NCBI RefSeq assembly: GCF_014199915.1 | Contig: NZ_JACHOO010000002.1 | Span: 1 to 64,000, forward strand | Reading direction: 5' to 3' | Source of the DNA: Prosthecomicrobium pneumaticum | GTDB lineage: Bacteria > Pseudomonadota > Alphaproteobacteria > Rhizobiales > Kaistiaceae | DNA: 64,000 bases | Shown: positions 32,533 through 41,397 of the stretch, in pieces | Layout of the letters: each line of letters starts with the position of its first letter | Position numbering within the stretch: the stretch's first letter is position 1 | Position numbers and translations under genes: made by a program | The notes under the pieces: model-generated | The model's input: the letters and a program-made list of their open reading frames with translations, nothing else | What the model was told of the DNA's origin: nothing | The model's database searches: none

Positions 32533-33986
32533 GGGCGGGCCTCCACGGCCATGCGGGCGAGTTCGTAGGGCACGGCGGGGAAGAGGAAGAGGAGCACCGT
32601 GCCGATCCCGGTCGCGGCGAGCGCGGCGACGGCCGGCCAGGGCGCCTCGCCGTGCTCGGGCCCGGTCGCGGGCCTCGCATAGGCGCGCCAGACGATCGGC
32701 AGCAGATAGAGCGCGTTGAGCACGGTCGAGGCGACGATCGCCGCCACCGCGACCGCCGAGCCGGCGGACACAGCGCCGCCGATCATGAACCATTTGCTCG
32801 CGAAGCCGATCGTCGGCGGCAGGCCGATCATCGACAGCACACCGAGCGTGAAGGCCGCCATCGTCACCGGCATGCGCCGGCCGATGCCGTCGAGCTGGCT
32901 GACCTTGGTCCGATGCGCCGCGGTATAGATCGCGCCGGCAGCGAAGAAGAGGGTGATCTTCGACACCCCGTGCGCGGCGATGTGGAGCGCACCGCCGAGC
33001 GTGCTCGCCGGCGTCGCGAGCGCGGCCGCGAGCACGACATAGCCGAGCTGGCCGATCGTCGAATAGGCGAGCCGGCGCTTCAGATCGTCCTGGAAGAGCG
33101 CCACCACGGAGGCCGCGACGACGGTGAAGGCGGCGACGAAGACCAGCCAGTCGGCCGCGCCCGTCGCCTCGAGGTAATCGAGGCCGAAAACGTCGAGCAC
33201 CACCTTCAAGACGACGAACACACCCGCCTTGACGACCGCGACGGCGTGCAGCAGCGCCGAGACGGGTGTCGGCGCCACCATCGCCGCCGGCAGCCAGCGG
33301 TGCAGCGGCATCACCGCCGCCTTCGCCGCGCCGAAGACGAAGAAGCCGAGCAGGACCGGCGCCATCCAGGGAGCGATCCGGTCGGCGAGGATGCCGCCGG
33401 GACGGAAGTCGAACGTGCCCGCCGCGAGCCCGGTCAGGAGGATCGCCGGCAGCAGGAAGAGCATCGAGGCCGAAACGAGGATCAGCAGATAGACCCGGCC
33501 GGCGGCGATCGCCTTCTGGTCCCGCTTGTGGGTGACGAGCGGATAGGTCGAGAAGGTCAGGAGCTCGTAAAAAAGGAAGAGGGTCAGGAGGTTCTTCGAA
33601 TAGGCGAGGCCCATCGTCGCGAAGAGCGCGATCGCGAAGCAGACATAGAAGCCCGTCTGCCGCTTCTCGTCATTGCCGCGCATGTAGCCGATCGAATAGA
33701 CCGAATTGGCGATCCAGAGCGTCGAGGCGACGAGCGCGAAGAGCATGCCGAGCGGCTCGACCGCGAGCGCCAGAGCGACGCCCGGGAACGGTTCGGCGAG
33801 CACGAGTTCAGGCCGGCCACCCGAAAAGACGTCGCGGGCGATGAGAACCGTGACGAGGAAGAGCGTCGCGGCGCCGAGGAGCGTCACCGCCTCGCGCAGG
33901 TTCGGCCGCGCCGCGAAGAGCGCGACGCCGAGCGCCGTCGTCGCCGGGACGAGCAGCGCGGCGAGGAGAAGGACGGGGCCGCTCAT
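32529..33986 (-). CDS. Second MnhD-like antiporter subunit
   Basis: A 485-aa proton-conducting membrane subunit. Typical segments are GMLFALVASTLWIANSVYSI, YMRGNDEKRQTGFY (the 'YsiGYMrg...r..~Fy' motif), FLFYELLTFSTYPLVTH with the conserved Glu, AAVMPLHRWLPAAMVAPTPV with the Lys/His channel residues, LFQDDLKRRLAYSTIGQLGY, and GLPPTIGFASKW. ATG at 33986 overlaps the previous gene by 4 nt. It resembles MnhD/MbhH subunits and works in membrane cation/H+ exchange. Confidence 0.9.
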   Translation of the reverse strand: MSGPVLLLAALLVPATTALGVALFAARPNLREAVTLLGAATLFLVTVLIARDVFSGGRPELVLAEPFPGVALALAVEPLGMLFALVASTLWIANSVYSIGYMRGNDEKRQTGFYVCFAIALFATMGLAYSKNLLTLFLFYELLTFSTYPLVTHKRDQKAIAAGRVYLLILVSASMLFLLPAILLTGLAAGTFDFRPGGILADRIAPWMAPVLLGFFVFGAAKAAVMPLHRWLPAAMVAPTPVSALLHAVAVVKAGVFVVLKVVLDVFGLDYLEATGAADWLVFVAAFTVVAASVVALFQDDLKRRLAYSTIGQLGYVVLAAALATPASTLGGALHIAAHGVSKITLFFAAGAIYTAAHRTKVSQLDGIGRRMPVTMAAFTLGVLSMIGLPPTIGFASKWFMIGGAVSAGSAVAVAAIVASTVLNALYLLPIVWRAYARPATGPEHGEAPWPAVAALAATGIGTVLLFLFPAVPYELARMAVEARP

Positions 33987-35461
33987 CGCGCGCCCCCGAA
34001 CAGGCCGACCGTCGCGGCCTGCGCGAGGCCGGCGGTGAAGCGCGTGTCGAGGCCGAACCAGATCGTCGCCGCGGCGAGCGCGAGGGTCGGCAGGAGGAGT
34101 TCGAGCGGCGCCTCGGCGACCGGCGCCGCATCGGCCGGGCGCGGCCGCAGCCAGATCAGTTCGACGAGCCGGCCGACATAGAGAAGCGCGAGGATCGAAC
34201 TCGCGACGATGAGGAGCGCGAGCCAGGGCATGCCCGCTTCGAGCGCGCCCTTGATCAGATACCATTTGCTGACGAACCCCGCCGTGCCCGGCACGCCGAT
34301 CAGGCCGAGCCCGGCGACCGTCAGGGCCGCCATGGTCGCCGGCATCGCCCGGCCGAGCCCGGCGAAGGCCTCGAGCCGGCAGGTGCCGAGCCGGAACACG
34401 ACGGCGCCGACGGCCATGAAGGCCGCCCCCTTCATCATCGCGTGGTTCAAGAGATGGACGAGGCCGCCGGTCAGCCCGGCGGCATTGCCGAGCGCGAGGC
34501 CGAGCGTCGCATAGCCGATCTGGCCGACGGAAGAATAGGCGAGCAGGCGCTTCACGTCGCTCTGGAAGATCGCCACCGTCGAGGCGCCGAAGGCGGCGGC
34601 GAGCGACAGCGCGATCAACAGCGCCCCGGTCGGCAGCGCTTCGAAGACGAAAGCCGCCCCGAACACCGAGAAGACGTAGCGGAAGAGCAGGTAGACGGCG
34701 ACCTTGGTCGCCGTCGCGCCGAGGAAAACGGTCGCGAAGGACGGCGCATAGGCATAGGCGTTCGGCAGCCAGAGATGGAGCGGGAAGAGCGCGACCTTCA
34801 TCGCGATGCCGACAAGGACGAAGGCGAGTCCGGTGACGACGGCGCGCGCCGCTTCCGCCTCGCCGAGCCGCTCGGCGATCAGCGACAGGTTGAGCGTGCC
34901 GGTCGCGAGGAACAGGAAGCCGACGCCGATGACATAGAAGGTCGCGCCGATCGTGCCGATGATCAGATATTGATAGGCGGCGACGAGCGCCCGCCTGTCG
35001 CGCCCGAGCGCGATCATCGCATAGGTGGCGAGCGATGAAATCTCGAGGAAGACGAAGGCATTGAAGGCGTCGTTGGTGAGCGCGATGCCGATCAGGCCGG
35101 TGAGGCAGAGCAGATAGAGCGCGTAGAACCAGGCGACCCGGCCGACGGGCAGCTCGCTCGCCACCGAACGGCGCGCATAGACGGTGGCGACCGCCGCGGT
35201 GACGCCGAGGAGCAGCAGGATCGGCACGTTGAGCGCATCGACGCGATATTCGATGCCGACATCGGGCGCCCAGCCGCCGAGCCGGTAGGAGATCGGCCCG
35301 CCCGCCGAGACGGCGACGGCGAGATCGATGGCGAGCGCCGCGACGGCGAACCCGCAGGCGAGCGCGACCGCGAAGGCCGGGCCGGGGCGCCGCACGAGCG
35401 CGGCGAGCACGGCGCCGAAGAGCGGCACCACCACCATCAGGACGGGGGCGTGCTCCCTCAT
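33983..35461 (-). CDS. mnhD: First MnhD-like antiporter subunit
   Basis: A 492-aa proton-conducting subunit with ~14 helices. Characteristic segments include the FVFLEISSLATYAMIALGR helix with the conserved Glu, AAYQYLIIGTIGATFYVIGV, VALFPLHLWLPNAYAYAP with the Lys/His residues, IFQSDVKRLLAYSSVGQIGY, the NHAMMKGAAFMAVGAV helix and GVPGTAGFVSKWYL. ATG at 35461 overlaps the MnhC stop by 4 nt. It occupies the canonical place of MnhD after MnhC. Confidence 0.92.
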   Translation of the reverse strand: MREHAPVLMVVVPLFGAVLAALVRRPGPAFAVALACGFAVAALAIDLAVAVSAGGPISYRLGGWAPDVGIEYRVDALNVPILLLLGVTAAVATVYARRSVASELPVGRVAWFYALYLLCLTGLIGIALTNDAFNAFVFLEISSLATYAMIALGRDRRALVAAYQYLIIGTIGATFYVIGVGFLFLATGTLNLSLIAERLGEAEAARAVVTGLAFVLVGIAMKVALFPLHLWLPNAYAYAPSFATVFLGATATKVAVYLLFRYVFSVFGAAFVFEALPTGALLIALSLAAAFGASTVAIFQSDVKRLLAYSSVGQIGYATLGLALGNAAGLTGGLVHLLNHAMMKGAAFMAVGAVVFRLGTCRLEAFAGLGRAMPATMAALTVAGLGLIGVPGTAGFVSKWYLIKGALEAGMPWLALLIVASSILALLYVGRLVELIWLRPRPADAAPVAEAPLELLLPTLALAAATIWFGLDTRFTAGLAQAATVGLFGGAR

Positions 35462-35895
35462 CGGGCGCCCTTCCCCGCCCGGCGGGGCGGACGGGACGCC
35501 GCACGGTCCTCGCGCTTCACGGTCGCTTCGTCGCGCGCGAAGATCTCGTCCTCCTCGATCGAGCCATAGGCCTCGTTGATGCGCACCACGAGGGCGAGAC
35601 CGACCGCGAGCGTCGCGATGCCGACGACGATCGCCGTCAGGATCAGGACGTGCGGCAGCGGGTTGGAATAGATCGCGAAGCGCGGATCGACGACCGGCGC
35701 CGTGCCGCCGAGGATCTTTCCGGGCGTCAGATAGAGCAGATAGACCGAGCTCTGGAAGAGCGACAGGCCGATCAGCTTCTTCACCATGTTGCCGCGGGCG
35801 ATCACCACATAGAGCCCGGCGACCATCAGAAGAATGGCGATGTACAGATTGTAATGGCCGGCGATGTTGCCGAGCCGGGCAAGGAGATCAGTCAT
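35458..35895 (-). CDS. mnhC: MnhC/MrpC antiporter subunit (NuoK-like)
   Basis: A 145-aa NuoK-like subunit with three helices: YIAILLMVAGLYVVIARGN, the LIGLSLFQSSVYLLYL helix and LPHVLILTAIVVGIATLAVG. The conserved 'DPLPqALvLTAIVI' motif appears as NPLPHVLILTAIVVGIA. A charged, basic C-terminal tail extends ~35 residues. It overlaps the genes on both sides by 4 nt. It is a core subunit of the Mrp cation/proton antiporter. Confidence 0.93.
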   Translation of the reverse strand: MTDLLARLGNIAGHYNLYIAILLMVAGLYVVIARGNMVKKLIGLSLFQSSVYLLYLTPGKILGGTAPVVDPRFAIYSNPLPHVLILTAIVVGIATLAVGLALVVRINEAYGSIEEDEIFARDEATVKREDRAASRPPRRAGKGAR

Positions 35896-36314
35896 TCCTT
35901 GATCCCCCGGCCGGCAAAGGCATAGAAGATCGCGAGCATGGTCGAGAACACGGTGATGAAGACACCGGCCTCGACGAGGAAAACGCCCCATTCCTGGCCG
36001 TGCACCGCATCGTGCGCGAGCTTGTCGTAGTCGAGATAGTTGTCGCCGAGCAGCAGGCCGGCAACGCCGACGGCGGCGAAGACGAGCACGCCGAGCGGCA
36101 CCATGGTCTCGACGGCGGCGACCGGCACGAGGCGCTGCGCCGCCGAAAGGCCGTAGACCAGACCGTAGAGGATGACCGCGCCGGCCGCGATCGCCCCGGC
36201 CTGGAAGCCGCCGCCGGGGCCGTAATCGCCGTGGAACTGCACATAGAGCGCGAAGACGAGCATCAACGGCAGGATGAGCTTCGCCGCGACACGCAGCACG
36301 ATGTCGAGCCGCAT
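35892..36314 (-). CDS. mnhB: MnhB/MrpB antiporter subunit
   Basis: A 140-aa MnhB subunit. Diagnostic features are RVAAKLILPLMLVFALYVQF near the start, HGDYGPGGGFQAGAIAAGAV (the HG...GPGGGFQ motif), and VFLVEAGVFITVFSTMLAIF near the end. It starts at ATG 36314, sharing one base with the stop of the DUF4040 gene, and ends in an ATGA overlap with MnhC. Full-length. Confidence 0.94.
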   Translation of the reverse strand: MRLDIVLRVAAKLILPLMLVFALYVQFHGDYGPGGGFQAGAIAAGAVILYGLVYGLSAAQRLVPVAAVETMVPLGVLVFAAVGVAGLLLGDNYLDYDKLAHDAVHGQEWGVFLVEAGVFITVFSTMLAIFYAFAGRGIKE

Positions 36315-36835
36315 CAGCCGCCCCTCCGCTTGAGGAGCGCGAGCACGGCGAGCGCCCCGGCGAAGACGACCACCGTCTCGCCGAGCGTATCGAAGCCGCG
36401 ATAGGAGCCGAGCACGGCGGTGACGACGTTGGGAATGCCGGTCTCGGCCGGCACGCGGGCTATGTAGTCCGGCCCAGCGCGGTGCATCGGCGTCTCGGCG
36501 ATGCCGAAGGGCGGCAGGTCGGAGACGCCGAAGAGCAGCGCCGCGCCGGTGATGCCGGCGACGGCGAGCGGCAGCAGCGCGCTGCGGCGGGGCGGCGCCT
36601 CGGTGGTCTTCGTCAGATGGAGGGCGGAGAGGAACAGCACGGCCGAGATGCCGGCGCCGACCGCCGCCTCGGTCATCGCCACATCGACCGCGTCGAGCAC
36701 CAGCATGACGCTCGCCATCAGGAAGGAGAAGGCGGAGAGGAGGACGACGGCGGCGAACAGGCTGCGGGTCCGCACCACAGCGACGAGGACGGCGGCGAGG
36801 AGCGTCAGGAGGACGAGGATGACGATCGATTCCAT
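36314..36835 (-). CDS. DUF4040 (MbhD/MbhE-like) antiporter subunit
   Basis: A 173-aa membrane protein corresponding to the C-terminal part of MrpA (MbhD plus MbhE regions) encoded as a separate gene. The MbhD-like half contains RSLFAAVVLLSAFSFLMASV, VLDAVDVAMTEAAVGAGI and SAVLFLSALHLT. The second half contains YIARVPAETGIPNVVTAVLG, SYRGFDTLGETVVVFAGALA, then VLALL. No MrpA N-terminal NuoL-like core is fused to it, so the MrpA role must be split among other subunits. Confidence 0.88.
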   Translation of the reverse strand: MESIVILVLLTLLAAVLVAVVRTRSLFAAVVLLSAFSFLMASVMLVLDAVDVAMTEAAVGAGISAVLFLSALHLTKTTEAPPRRSALLPLAVAGITGAALLFGVSDLPPFGIAETPMHRAGPDYIARVPAETGIPNVVTAVLGSYRGFDTLGETVVVFAGALAVLALLKRRGG

Positions 36836-36839
36836 GCCG

Positions 36840-37220
36840 TCAGCGCCCCCGCCGCGGCGGGCTCTTCGCCCGTTTGGCGGCCGGCGGATCGCCCGGACGC
36901 TCGTCCCGCCCGTCTTCGAGCGCGACCGAGCGGGCGCCCGCCTTCAGCGCGGCGCGGGCGATCGCGTGGGTCGCGACCGGCCCGGCGAAGAGGAGAAGGA
37001 GGAAAAGGAAGACGAGCTTGGCGAGCACCAGCGAGAAGCCCTCGAGCAGCATCAGCCCGACGAGGATGAGGCTGACGCCCGCCGTATCGCTGACGGAGGC
37101 GGCGTGCAGCCGGGTGAAGACCTCCGGCATGCGGTTGATGCCGATCGCCCCGACGACGAAGAAGAACGCGCCGGACAGAATGAAGAGCGCCGCAGCGCCC
37201 TCGCGCAACAGGTCGATCAC
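36840..37220 (-). CDS. mnhG: MnhG/MrpG antiporter subunit
   Basis: A 126-aa MnhG. Key segments are LFILSGAFFFVVGAIGINRM, PEVFTRLHAASVSDTAGVSL (the RLHA...~dT.G motif), ILVGLMLLEG and a last helix ending GPVATHAIARAA. The C-terminus has a basic tail. GTG at 37220 overlaps the MnhF stop by 4 nt (GTGA). Length and order (E-F-G) are canonical. Confidence 0.92.
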   Translation of the reverse strand: MIDLLREGAAALFILSGAFFFVVGAIGINRMPEVFTRLHAASVSDTAGVSLILVGLMLLEGFSLVLAKLVFLFLLLLFAGPVATHAIARAALKAGARSVALEDGRDERPGDPPAAKRAKSPPRRGR

Positions 37221-37534
37221 CGCTCGCCCTCCCCGCCCTCGACCCGGCCTTCGGCGCCGAGCGCACCGTGGTCGAAGAATTTCAGCACGGCGAAGGTGCC
37301 GATCAGGTTGAGGAGGGCGTAAGTGAGGCCGAGATCGAGGAAATCGGGCCGGCCGGTCAGATAGCCGGCGAGCGCGACCAGCAGGATGGCGCCGTTGCCG
37401 ATCGAATTGGTGGCGACCAGCCGGTCGAAAGTGGTCGGCCCCTTCAGAACCCGGACGACCATCAGCGACAGCGCGACGAGCACGGCGAGCATCGCCGCCG
37501 CGAGCACGCCGCCGGAAAAGCCGGAGAGGGTCAT
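37217..37534 (-). CDS. mnhF: MnhF/MrpF antiporter subunit
   Basis: A 105-aa MnhF with three helices. The conserved VRVLKGPTTFDRLVATNSIG segment ('R...GP...DR..A.d') follows the first helix, then NGAILLVALAGYLTGRPDFL and DLGLTYALLNLIGTFAVLKF. ATG at 37534 gives the expected start, 58 nt after the MnhE stop. The extra ~15 residues at the C-terminus are Gly/Glu-rich and unusual but harmless-looking. Confidence 0.92.
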   Translation of the reverse strand: MTLSGFSGGVLAAAMLAVLVALSLMVVRVLKGPTTFDRLVATNSIGNGAILLVALAGYLTGRPDFLDLGLTYALLNLIGTFAVLKFFDHGALGAEGRVEGGEGER

Positions 37535-37592
37535 GCCGGACGTCCCGGCCGCGCGGCATTCGCCCGACGGTGCGACTGGCGCGGTCCCACCC

Positions 37593-38072
37593 TCATCGGC
37601 CACCCTCGAAGCGCCGCACCCGGCGATCCATGCCGCCCTCGCGAACGCCCGCCTCGCCGGCCGCGGTGAGCGCGTGGACGCGGAAGCGATGATCGACCGG
37701 GTCGACCTCGACGGTGATCGTGCCCGGCGTGAGCGTGATCGAATTGGCATAGGTGGCGATGCCGACCGGCGTGCGCGGCCCGAAATCGACGGTGAAGAAG
37801 CGCGGCTCGGGGGTGCGGCCGGACAGGATGACCTTCGTCACGTCGAGCGAGGATTTGAGGATCTCGACGACCAGCCACGGCCAGTAGAGGAGGCCCGTGC
37901 CGATCCGCTCGACCGGATGGCCCTCGCGATCGCCATAGCCGACCCGCCGGCCGCCGGCCGCCACCACGGCCGCGACGAGCGCACCGGCGCCGATCAGCCA
38001 GACCGTATAATGGCCCGACAGGAGCAGCCAGAAGGCGAACAGCGCGACGAACAGGCTGAGGGTGCGGAGCAA
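37593..38072 (-). CDS. mnhE: MnhE/MrpE antiporter subunit
   Basis: A 159-aa MnhE, the first gene of the operon. N-terminal helices (RTLSLFVALFAFWLLLSGHY, LIGAGALVAAVVAAGG) are followed by LLYWPWLVVEILKSSLDVTK, VILSGRTPEPRFF, and the conserved VGIATYANSITLTPGTITVE region. TTG at 38072 is chosen because it gives the standard length and a GGGA site lies just upstream; the open frame continues to 38204 without a better start. The complex exchanges Na+ or K+ for H+ at the inner membrane. Confidence 0.9.
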   Translation of the reverse strand: MLRTLSLFVALFAFWLLLSGHYTVWLIGAGALVAAVVAAGGRRVGYGDREGHPVERIGTGLLYWPWLVVEILKSSLDVTKVILSGRTPEPRFFTVDFGPRTPVGIATYANSITLTPGTITVEVDPVDHRFRVHALTAAGEAGVREGGMDRRVRRFEGGR

Positions 38073-38320
38073 GGGCGATCCCGGGTTGGAGAGGGCCGAA
38101 GGACGCCGGTCCTCCTCGAGGTCGCCCCTTCGGAATCCGGCCCCGCCATTGAAACGAAGCTTCAGGGTGCGATCAACCGAAACCGGACGCCGCATAGCCC
38201 GCAATCCCGCAACCGGAGGCTCTGCGCGCTCACGAACCGGTCACGATGGCGTCATCGCGGCGTCTGTCTGCCACCGGGCGTGCGGCGGTCGGGGGAGGAC
38301 GATGGCGGGCACAGCGCGCG
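38073..38320. promoter_or_regulatory. Divergent upstream region of the antiporter operon
   Basis: About 250 bp between the MnhE start and the repeat block. I see no gene and no clear sigma70 promoter in it. It must contain the operon promoter unless transcription starts within the repeats or within the extended MnhE frame. Confidence 0.3.
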
Positions 38321-38730
38321 CCCTACCCCCTCTCCCGCCCTGCGGGAGAGGGCCGGGGTGAGGGTGCGCTACGCCGCGAATCGTCCGGTCGGAAGGAAGC
38401 GAAGGCCCTCACCCTGCCCTCTCCCGCGTCGCGGGAGAGGGGATGCCCGGCCGGTGTGCCCCGTCAAATCGCCGCCGAGGACTCGCGAGCCACGCGGGAC
38501 CAAGGGAGCGCCCTTCCCCCTCTCCCGCCTCGCGGGAGAGGGCCGGGGTGAGGGTGCGCTACGCCGCGCATCGGCCGTTCGGAAGGAAGCGAAGGCCCTC
38601 ACCCAACCCTCTCCCGCGTCGCGGGAGAGGGGATGCCCGGCCGGTTTGCCCCGTCAAATCGGCGCCGAGGACTCGCGCGCCATGCAGGACCGAGGGAGCG
38701 CCCTTCCCCCTCTCCCGCCAAGCGGGAGAG
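38321..38730. repeat. 190-bp tandem repeat (2.2 copies) with nested palindromes
   Basis: A 190-bp unit at 38321-38510 is repeated at 38511-38700, with a partial third copy to ~38730. Each unit begins with a CTCTCCCGC/GCGGGAGAG palindrome and a G-rich arm, contains a second such palindrome in inverted order, and a spacer including GGAAGGAAGCGAAGGCCCTC. The elements belong to the family seen at 27.7 and 53.4 kb. The block lies between divergent genes; 38731-38872 has no recognised feature. Confidence 0.88.
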
Positions 38731-38872
38731 GGGATGACCGGCCGATGCGCAATGAGTGGGGAGCGAGGAGCCGGGACCGCGCCGCCTTGAACCCGCCCCG
38801 CTCTCAAGGCAAGGAAGGTTCATCCCGCCGGGCGCCTCGCCGTCCCGCCCTCCTTTTGCCGGAGCCGCCGCC

Positions 38873-40990
38873 TTGTCCTCGTCCGCCCCCTCCCCCGCCG
38901 CCGCGCCGGCCGGTCTCGTTCCGCCCGTTGCCGCGGCACGGCCGGTCACCACGACGGAACACGGCATCGCCCGCACCGACGCCTATGGCTGGCTGCGCGC
39001 CGACAACTGGCAGGCGGTGATGCGCGACCCGGCCGTGCTCGCGCCCGACATCCGCGCCCATCTTGAGGCCGAGAACGCCTATACCGCCGCGGCGATGGCC
39101 GACACCGAGGCGCTGCAGGCGGCGCTCTTCAAGGAGATGCGGGCCCGCATCAAGGAGGACGACTCCTCCGTGCCGGCGCCGGACGGACCGTTCGCCTATG
39201 CGATGCGCTATCGCGAGGGCGCCCAACACCCGCTCCTCGTGCGCACGCCGCGCGACGGCGGCGACGAGACGGTGCTCCTCGACGCCAATGCGCTCGCCGA
39301 AGGCAAGGCCTATTTCCAGCTCGGCGGCGCCGACCATTCGCCCGACCATGCGTTGCTCGCCTATGCCTATGACGACAAGGGCTCCGAATCCTACACGGTG
39401 AGACTGCGCGAACTCGCGACCGGCGCGGAACGCGCCGAGGCGATCGAGGGCACGACCGGCGGTGTCGTCTGGGCCGCCGATGCGGCCGCCTTCTACTACA
39501 CCACGCTCGACGACAACCATCGGCCGGACAAGGTCTTCCGCCACGTGCTCGGCAACGACCCGGCGCGCGACGAACTGATCTATGAGGAGGAGGACCCCGG
39601 CTTCTTTCTCGGCGTCGACGCCACCCAGTCGAACCGCTTCGTGCTCGTCGATTCGCACGACCACGAGACCTCCGAAGTCCGGCTGATCGACATGACGGCG
39701 CCGGGCGCGCCGGTCCTCGTCGCGGCGCGGCAGGAGGGCGAGGAATATTCCGTCGAGCACCGCGGCGACACGCTCTACATCCTGACCAATGCCGGCGGCG
39801 CCGAGGATTTCAAGATCGTCACCGCGCCGGTCTCGGCGCCCGGCCGCGACAACTGGACCGACCTCGTGCCGCATCGGGCGGGCGTGCTGATTCTCGGGCT
39901 GACGCTCTATGAGCGCTTCATGGTGCGGCTCGAACGCGAGGGCGGCCTGCCGCGCATCGTGGTGCGCGAACTCGCGACCGGCGCGGAGCACGCCATCGCC
40001 TTCGACGAAGAGGCCTATTCGCTCGGTCTTTCCGGCGGTTACGAGTTCGACACGACGACGCTGCGCTTCACCTATTCCTCGATGACGACGCCCGACCGGG
40101 TCTACGACTACGACATGGCGAGCCGCGAACGGGTGTTGCGCAAGGAGCAGGAGATCCCGTCCGGCCACGACCCCGACGCTTACGTGACGCGCCGGGTATT
40201 CGCCCCCGCGACCGACGGCGAGACGGTGCCGGTCTCCCTCCTCTACCGCAAGGACACGCCGCTCGACGGCACCGCACCGCTGCTCCTCTACGGCTACGGC
40301 GCCTATGGCATCAGCATTCCCGCCTCCTTCTCGACGACCCGGCTGTCGCTGGTCGACCGCGGTTTCGTCTATGCGATCGCCCATATCCGCGGCGGCAAGG
40401 AGAAGGGCTTCCGCTGGTACAAGGACGGCAAGCGCGAGAAGAAGACGAACAGTTTCGACGACTTCATCGCGGCGGCGCGCCATCTCGGCGCGGCGGGTTT
40501 CACCGCGCCCGGCCGCATCGTCGCCTGGGGCGGCTCGGCCGGCGGCATGCTGATGGGCGCCGTCGCCAACAAGGCGCCGGAGCTCTTCGCCGGCATCATC
40601 GCCGAGGTGCCCTTCGTCGACGTGCTCGCCACCATGCTCGACGACACCCTGCCGCTCACCCCGCCGGAATGGCCCGAATGGGGCAATCCGATCGAGAGCG
40701 AGAGCGACTACCGGACGATCGCCGCCTATTCGCCCTATGACAACGTCGCGGCGCAGGCCTATCCGGCGATCCTCGCGCTCGGCGGGCTGACCGATCCCCG
40801 CGTCACCTATTGGGAGCCGGCGAAATGGGTGGCGAAGCTGCGCGCCACCAAGACGGATGACCGGTTGCTGATCCTGAAAACCAATATGGACGCCGGCCAT
40901 GGCGGCGCTTCCGGCCGCTTCGATCGTCTGAAGGAGACCGCGTTCTCCACCGCTTTCGCCCTCAAGGTGGTCGGCCGGGCGGCGGCCTGA
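38873..40990 (+). CDS. S9 family oligopeptidase B
   Basis: A 705-aa prolyl-oligopeptidase-family serine peptidase of the oligopeptidase B type, cleaving short peptides after basic residues. A seven-bladed beta-propeller (~70-400) contains WAADAAAFYYTTLDDNHRPD. The alpha/beta-hydrolase domain contains YGYGAYGISIPASF, the nucleophile motif WGGSAGGMLMG (Ser ~553), an acidic region TDPRVTYWEPAKW, and the catalytic His in DAGHGGASGRF (~675). TTG at 38873 with GGAG nine bases upstream is the only in-frame start giving family length. No signal peptide, so cytosolic. Confidence 0.93.
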   Translation: MSSSAPSPAAAPAGLVPPVAAARPVTTTEHGIARTDAYGWLRADNWQAVMRDPAVLAPDIRAHLEAENAYTAAAMADTEALQAALFKEMRARIKEDDSSVPAPDGPFAYAMRYREGAQHPLLVRTPRDGGDETVLLDANALAEGKAYFQLGGADHSPDHALLAYAYDDKGSESYTVRLRELATGAERAEAIEGTTGGVVWAADAAAFYYTTLDDNHRPDKVFRHVLGNDPARDELIYEEEDPGFFLGVDATQSNRFVLVDSHDHETSEVRLIDMTAPGAPVLVAARQEGEEYSVEHRGDTLYILTNAGGAEDFKIVTAPVSAPGRDNWTDLVPHRAGVLILGLTLYERFMVRLEREGGLPRIVVRELATGAEHAIAFDEEAYSLGLSGGYEFDTTTLRFTYSSMTTPDRVYDYDMASRERVLRKEQEIPSGHDPDAYVTRRVFAPATDGETVPVSLLYRKDTPLDGTAPLLLYGYGAYGISIPASFSTTRLSLVDRGFVYAIAHIRGGKEKGFRWYKDGKREKKTNSFDDFIAAARHLGAAGFTAPGRIVAWGGSAGGMLMGAVANKAPELFAGIIAEVPFVDVLATMLDDTLPLTPPEWPEWGNPIESESDYRTIAAYSPYDNVAAQAYPAILALGGLTDPRVTYWEPAKWVAKLRATKTDDRLLILKTNMDAGHGGASGRFDRLKETAFSTAFALKVVGRAAA

Positions 40991-41052
40991 GCCTTTCCGG
41001 CGCTCCCTGGCTGCCATATCTTCCTTCGTGATCGGCAGCAGAGGAGGCCGGA

Positions 41053-41391
41053 ATGCGGTTCGCAAGGCGGTTTGGCGTTCGGCTCGCTTCGGCGCTGCTC
41101 GTGGCGGGCATCGCCGTCCTCGGCCAAACCGGGGACGGCGGCGCGCAGGAACAGCGCTATCCGCGCGTCCGCGCCTATTCCTGCGACTGGCTCGGCGGTC
41201 GGATGGGGGCCGACCGGGTCTGGACGGTGTGGTTCCAGGGCGAGCGGGAGACGATCCGCGACCGCATCGAGCGAACGAGTGTGCGCGGCTGTTTCGAGAC
41301 GCAGGCCGATTGCAAGGCCTGGCTCTACTGGATGCAGTCCGACTTCCCGCGCATGATGAATTTCGGCCAGTGCCGGCGCGGCCTCGGCTGA
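41053..41391 (+). CDS. Secreted hypothetical protein (112 aa)
   Basis: A 112-aa protein with a signal peptide (RRFGVRLASALLVAGIAVLG, then QTGDGGAQ). The mature part has four Cys that could form disulfides (CDWLGG, RGCFETQADCKAWLYWM, GQCRRG). No family is recognised. The start ATG at 41053 follows GGAGGCCGGA, a good ribosome-binding site. Confidence 0.75.
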   Translation: MRFARRFGVRLASALLVAGIAVLGQTGDGGAQEQRYPRVRAYSCDWLGGRMGADRVWTVWFQGERETIRDRIERTSVRGCFETQADCKAWLYWMQSDFPRMMNFGQCRRGLG

Positions 41392-41397
41392 GCGGCC

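Noticed and set aside
30750-34181. Long plus-strand open frames across the antiporter operon
   Set aside because: They are Arg/Asp/Glu-rich translations opposite clear membrane-protein genes, without credible starts or motifs.
38804-41065. 753-codon frame opposite oligopeptidase B
   Set aside because: Shadow frame of a well-defined peptidase gene; composition is low-complexity and no family is seen.
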